A stretch of 5,530 nt of DNA from Planctomycetota bacterium (GTDB lineage: Bacteria > Planctomycetota > PLA2), in the NCBI GenBank assembly GCA_023150495.1, contig JAKLKT010000242.1, forward strand, positions 1-5,530, written 5' to 3'. Positions 3,933 through 5,530 of the stretch are shown in pieces. The translations under genes were made by a program, and so were the position numbers. Numbering within the stretch: the first letter of the stretch is position 1; every line of letters begins with the position of its first letter. Under the pieces are notes generated by a model, which was given only the letters and a program-made list of their open reading frames with translations, was not told the origin of the DNA and made no database searches.

Positions 3933-5530
3933 CGTCCGTCCTCCTCGTTGCCGGGCGCGTCGCCGCCGCCCCCCTCCGGACCTGCCTCGCCCGGCGGGAC
4001 GTCGCCGCCCTCGCCCTCGGGCGGCGTCTCCGGCCCCGCCCCCTCCTCGCCCGGGCCGACGGGATGGCCTTCCCCGGAGCCGAAGAGCGACTGCGAGAGC
4101 GAGTCGAAGAGCTCCGCGAGCGATCCCTGCTGGTGGTACATCCGCTCGAGGCGCGCCTTGTCCGCGTCCGTCGGGGGCTCCTTGCCGAAGGCGGGCCGGT
4201 TCGCGAAGAAGGTCTCGCGCTCCTGGTTGAGCGACTGCTGGAGCACGAGCATCATGCGGATCTCCGCGTCCGGCGGGACGAGCACCGGCTTGTTCTGGAC
4301 GTCGGTCGGCCGCTCGCCCTGCTGCTGCTGCTGTTGCTGCTGCTGCTGGCGCTCCTGCAGGTCGCGCTCGAGGCCCTTGATCGCGAGGTCGAACCGGCGC
4401 ACGACGTCGCCGAGGAGCTCCTGCGGGAGCAGCCCCACCTCGCTCATCTCGAGCTGCGCGGCCGTCTCCTTGAGGTCGGCGGAGCAGCCCTTGAGGATGT
4501 AGGTGTAGACGACCGCCCCCTCGCCGTCGACGGCGGTCGCCTTGTCGGCGACGTCGCGCTGGAGCGCGGCGACCTGGTCGATGAGCTTCTTGAGGTCGCC
4601 CCGGCGGATGTCGCGCGTCACGCGTCCGCGCTTCTTCACCTCGGCCTCGATCGCCATGAGCATCTCGCGGTGCCCCTGCGCGGCGCGGCGGAAGTTCCGG
4701 AGCTCCTCCTTGAGCTTGTAGAGCAGCTCGTGCTGGCGGAGCTGCCGGTAGCGGCGCTCCTCCTTGTCCAGCTCCTGCTGCGCCTGCTCGAGCGCCTTCT
4801 CCGCGCGCTCCTGCGCGCGCTCGGCCTCGTCCGGATCGCCTTCCTCGAGGGCCTGCCGCGCCTGCCGCATGGCGGCCTGCGCGTCCTGGAGCGACTCCAC
4901 GCCCGGCTTCTGGTCCTGCCGGCGCAGGCGCTGCTCGAGCTTCTTCACCTGGTCCTCGAGCTCGCCCTGGCGCTCGCCGATCTTCGTCATCGCGTCGCGC
5001 GCCCCGGGTGTCGTGTCACGGTGCGACTCGCGGAGGCCTTCGAGGTTCCGCTTCGCGGCCTCGACCTTCTCCTCCGCCTCGCGGCGGTCCTGCTCCGCGC
5101 TCTTGGGCAGCCCCTGCTGGAGCCTCCGCAGCGAGCGGCGCAGCGCCTCCGCGGCCTCCTTCGTCCGCTCGGCGGCCTCCGCGAGGCGGCCGCGGGAATC
5201 GCTCTCGCGGGCGGCGCGGGACCCTTCCCCGAGCCCCTTCCCGATCTCCTCCGACCGGCTTGCGGCGGCCTCCGTGGCCTTCGAGATCCGCTGCAGCGCG
5301 TCGGCGTTCCTCTCCGCGGTCGCCTGCGCCTCGCGCTCGGCCTCCGCCACGAGCTTGTCGAGCTCACGGATCACCTCGTCCTGGCGCTGCTGCGCGGCGG
5401 CCGGGTCGTCGGCGCGGATCGCGTCGCGGGCGGCCGCGGCCTGCTTCGCGGCGGCGCCGAGCGTCTCCTGCTGCTTCTCGCCGGGGCGCTCCGCGAGGGC
5501 CTTCAGGTCGTCCGCCACGAGCCCCTGCCG
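3929..5530 (-). CDS. Long coiled-coil protein, C-terminal 533 residues (5' partial; DUF4175-like context)
   Basis: The frame runs off the right edge. The GTG at 5518 is probably internal, since the frame continues upstream (Arg-Gln-Gly-Leu before it) and the segment already reads as mid-helix. Visible residues 1 to about 270 are almost pure Ala/Glu/Arg/Gln/Lys helix with heptad character. A more conserved-looking helical region follows: RQHELLYKLKEELRNF, RREDLKK-like stretches, and VVYTYILKGCSADLKETAAQLE up to about 390. A ten-Gln tract comes next (395-404), then PVLVPPDAEIRMMLVLQQSLNQ (415-436) and a YHQQGSLAELFDSLSQSLF helix. The last 50 residues (484-533) are an acidic Gly/Pro/Glu tail. 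The LVPPDAEIRMM-LQ-LNQ segment resembles, from memory, a recurring Planctomycetota element in large DUF4175-type envelope proteins, which have N-terminal membrane segments that would lie outside this window. No catalytic motif is visible. It probably heads or continues the operon containing the next two genes. Confidence 0.8.
   Translation of the reverse strand, partial: RQGLVADDLKALAERPGEKQQETLGAAAKQAAAARDAIRADDPAAAQQRQDEVIRELDKLVAEAEREAQATAERNADALQRISKATEAAASRSEEIGKGLGEGSRAARESDSRGRLAEAAERTKEAAEALRRSLRRLQQGLPKSAEQDRREAEEKVEAAKRNLEGLRESHRDTTPGARDAMTKIGERQGELEDQVKKLEQRLRRQDQKPGVESLQDAQAAMRQARQALEEGDPDEAERAQERAEKALEQAQQELDKEERRYRQLRQHELLYKLKEELRNFRRAAQGHREMLMAIEAEVKKRGRVTRDIRRGDLKKLIDQVAALQRDVADKATAVDGEGAVVYTYILKGCSADLKETAAQLEMSEVGLLPQELLGDVVRRFDLAIKGLERDLQERQQQQQQQQQQGERPTDVQNKPVLVPPDAEIRMMLVLQQSLNQERETFFANRPAFGKEPPTDADKARLERMYHQQGSLAELFDSLSQSLFGSGEGHPVGPGEEGAGPETPPEGEGGDVPPGEAGPEGGGGDAPGNEEDGR
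3932..4081 (-). other. Region encoding an acidic Gly/Pro/Glu C-terminal tail
   Basis: The last 50 residues of the long coiled-coil protein consist almost only of Gly, Pro, Glu, Ala and Asp, with repeated GEG, PPGE and GPE elements, and end in NEEDGR. The segment is predicted by composition to be disordered and strongly negatively charged, unlike the mixed-charge helices before it. The final codons also carry the Shine-Dalgarno of the next gene. Confidence 0.6.
3940..3946 (-). promoter_or_regulatory. Near-perfect Shine-Dalgarno inside the upstream gene's end
   Basis: GAGGAGG on the minus strand lies 7 nt before the ATG at 3932 and is embedded in the last codons of the upstream coiled-coil gene, whose TGA overlaps that ATG (3929-3932). 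This indicates independent ribosome recruitment combined with stop-start coupling, and fixes the start of the 253-residue protein. Confidence 0.75.
4319..4348 (-). repeat. CAG/CAA trinucleotide repeat encoding ten glutamines
   Basis: Ten consecutive Gln codons in the coiled-coil gene comprise nine CAG and one CAA; the plus strand reads (CTG)5, TTG, (CTG)4. The near-uniform codon makes it a true microsatellite as well as a polyGln tract. Slippage by whole units would change the length of the linker between the helical region and the LVPP segment without a frameshift. Confidence 0.9.

Noticed and set aside
3004..4230. 408-residue plus-strand Ser/Arg-rich open frame
   Set aside because: It is an antisense shadow of the coiled-coil genes; the Ser/Arg/Cys bias is the complement of Glu/Gln/Arg codons.
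4319..4348. Trinucleotide repeat considered as part of a CRISPR or tandem-repeat array
   Set aside because: It is a single in-frame codon run without spacers, and no other periodic array is present in the window.
3438..4502. 354-residue plus-strand frame including a run of cysteines
   Set aside because: The Cys run is the antisense reading of the CAG repeat. The frame has no plausible start signal or domain.
4987..5367. 126-residue minus-strand Arg/Ser-rich frame
   Set aside because: It is an out-of-frame shadow inside the long coiled-coil gene.
5518..5530. GTG at 5518 as the true start of the long coiled-coil gene
   Set aside because: The frame continues to the window edge, no Shine-Dalgarno is visible in the few bases present, and there is no signal peptide or membrane segment after it, so it is treated as internal.

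Overview
The window is very GC-rich (roughly 70% by eye, with third codon positions almost all G or C) and reads as a chromosomal segment of a high-GC planctomycete-like bacterium. The best lineage clue is the 359-residue minus-strand protein. Its run of motifs (MHGHGYATQAL, GGWGYEP, YYSAQAFYRAGGPHW, GRHHATAFAVLAL and a C-terminal YLPIFQR) matches, from memory, the prenyltransferase/squalene-cyclase-repeat proteins that are greatly expanded in Planctomycetota. The two coiled-coil proteins encoded upstream of it also resemble Planctomycetota proteins found near BatA/DUF58-type envelope operons. No search could be run, so the lineage is an inference.

Layout: positions 1-292 hold the 3' end of an unidentified plus-strand gene. 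It converges, with an 11-nt gap, on a minus-strand series that fills the rest of the window. In transcription order (right to left) this series is: (1) the C-terminal 533 residues of a long Glu/Gln/Arg/Ala-rich coiled-coil protein with a ten-Gln tract and an acidic Gly/Pro tail, its 5' end off the right edge; (2) a 253-residue secreted coiled-coil protein, coupled to (1) by an ATGA overlap and a near-perfect Shine-Dalgarno; (3) after 60 nt, the 359-residue secreted alpha/alpha-toroid protein, with a GTG start; (4) after a 335-nt non-coding gap rich in inverted repeats, a 463-residue secreted protein that fuses HEAT-like repeats to an alpha/beta-hydrolase fold.

Three complete minus-strand proteins begin with a signal-peptide-like segment. 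Together with the coiled-coil and repeat architectures, this suggests an extracytoplasmic or envelope-associated scaffold module rather than a metabolic pathway. The most notable point is that the alpha/beta-hydrolase domain appears to have lost all three catalytic residues: Gly at the nucleophile elbow, Ser at the acid position and Met at the His position. It may therefore be a pseudoenzyme used for binding. The gap before this gene can fold into a compact three-way-junction-like leader upstream of its ribosome binding site. No mobile elements, CRISPR arrays, tRNA or rRNA genes were seen.
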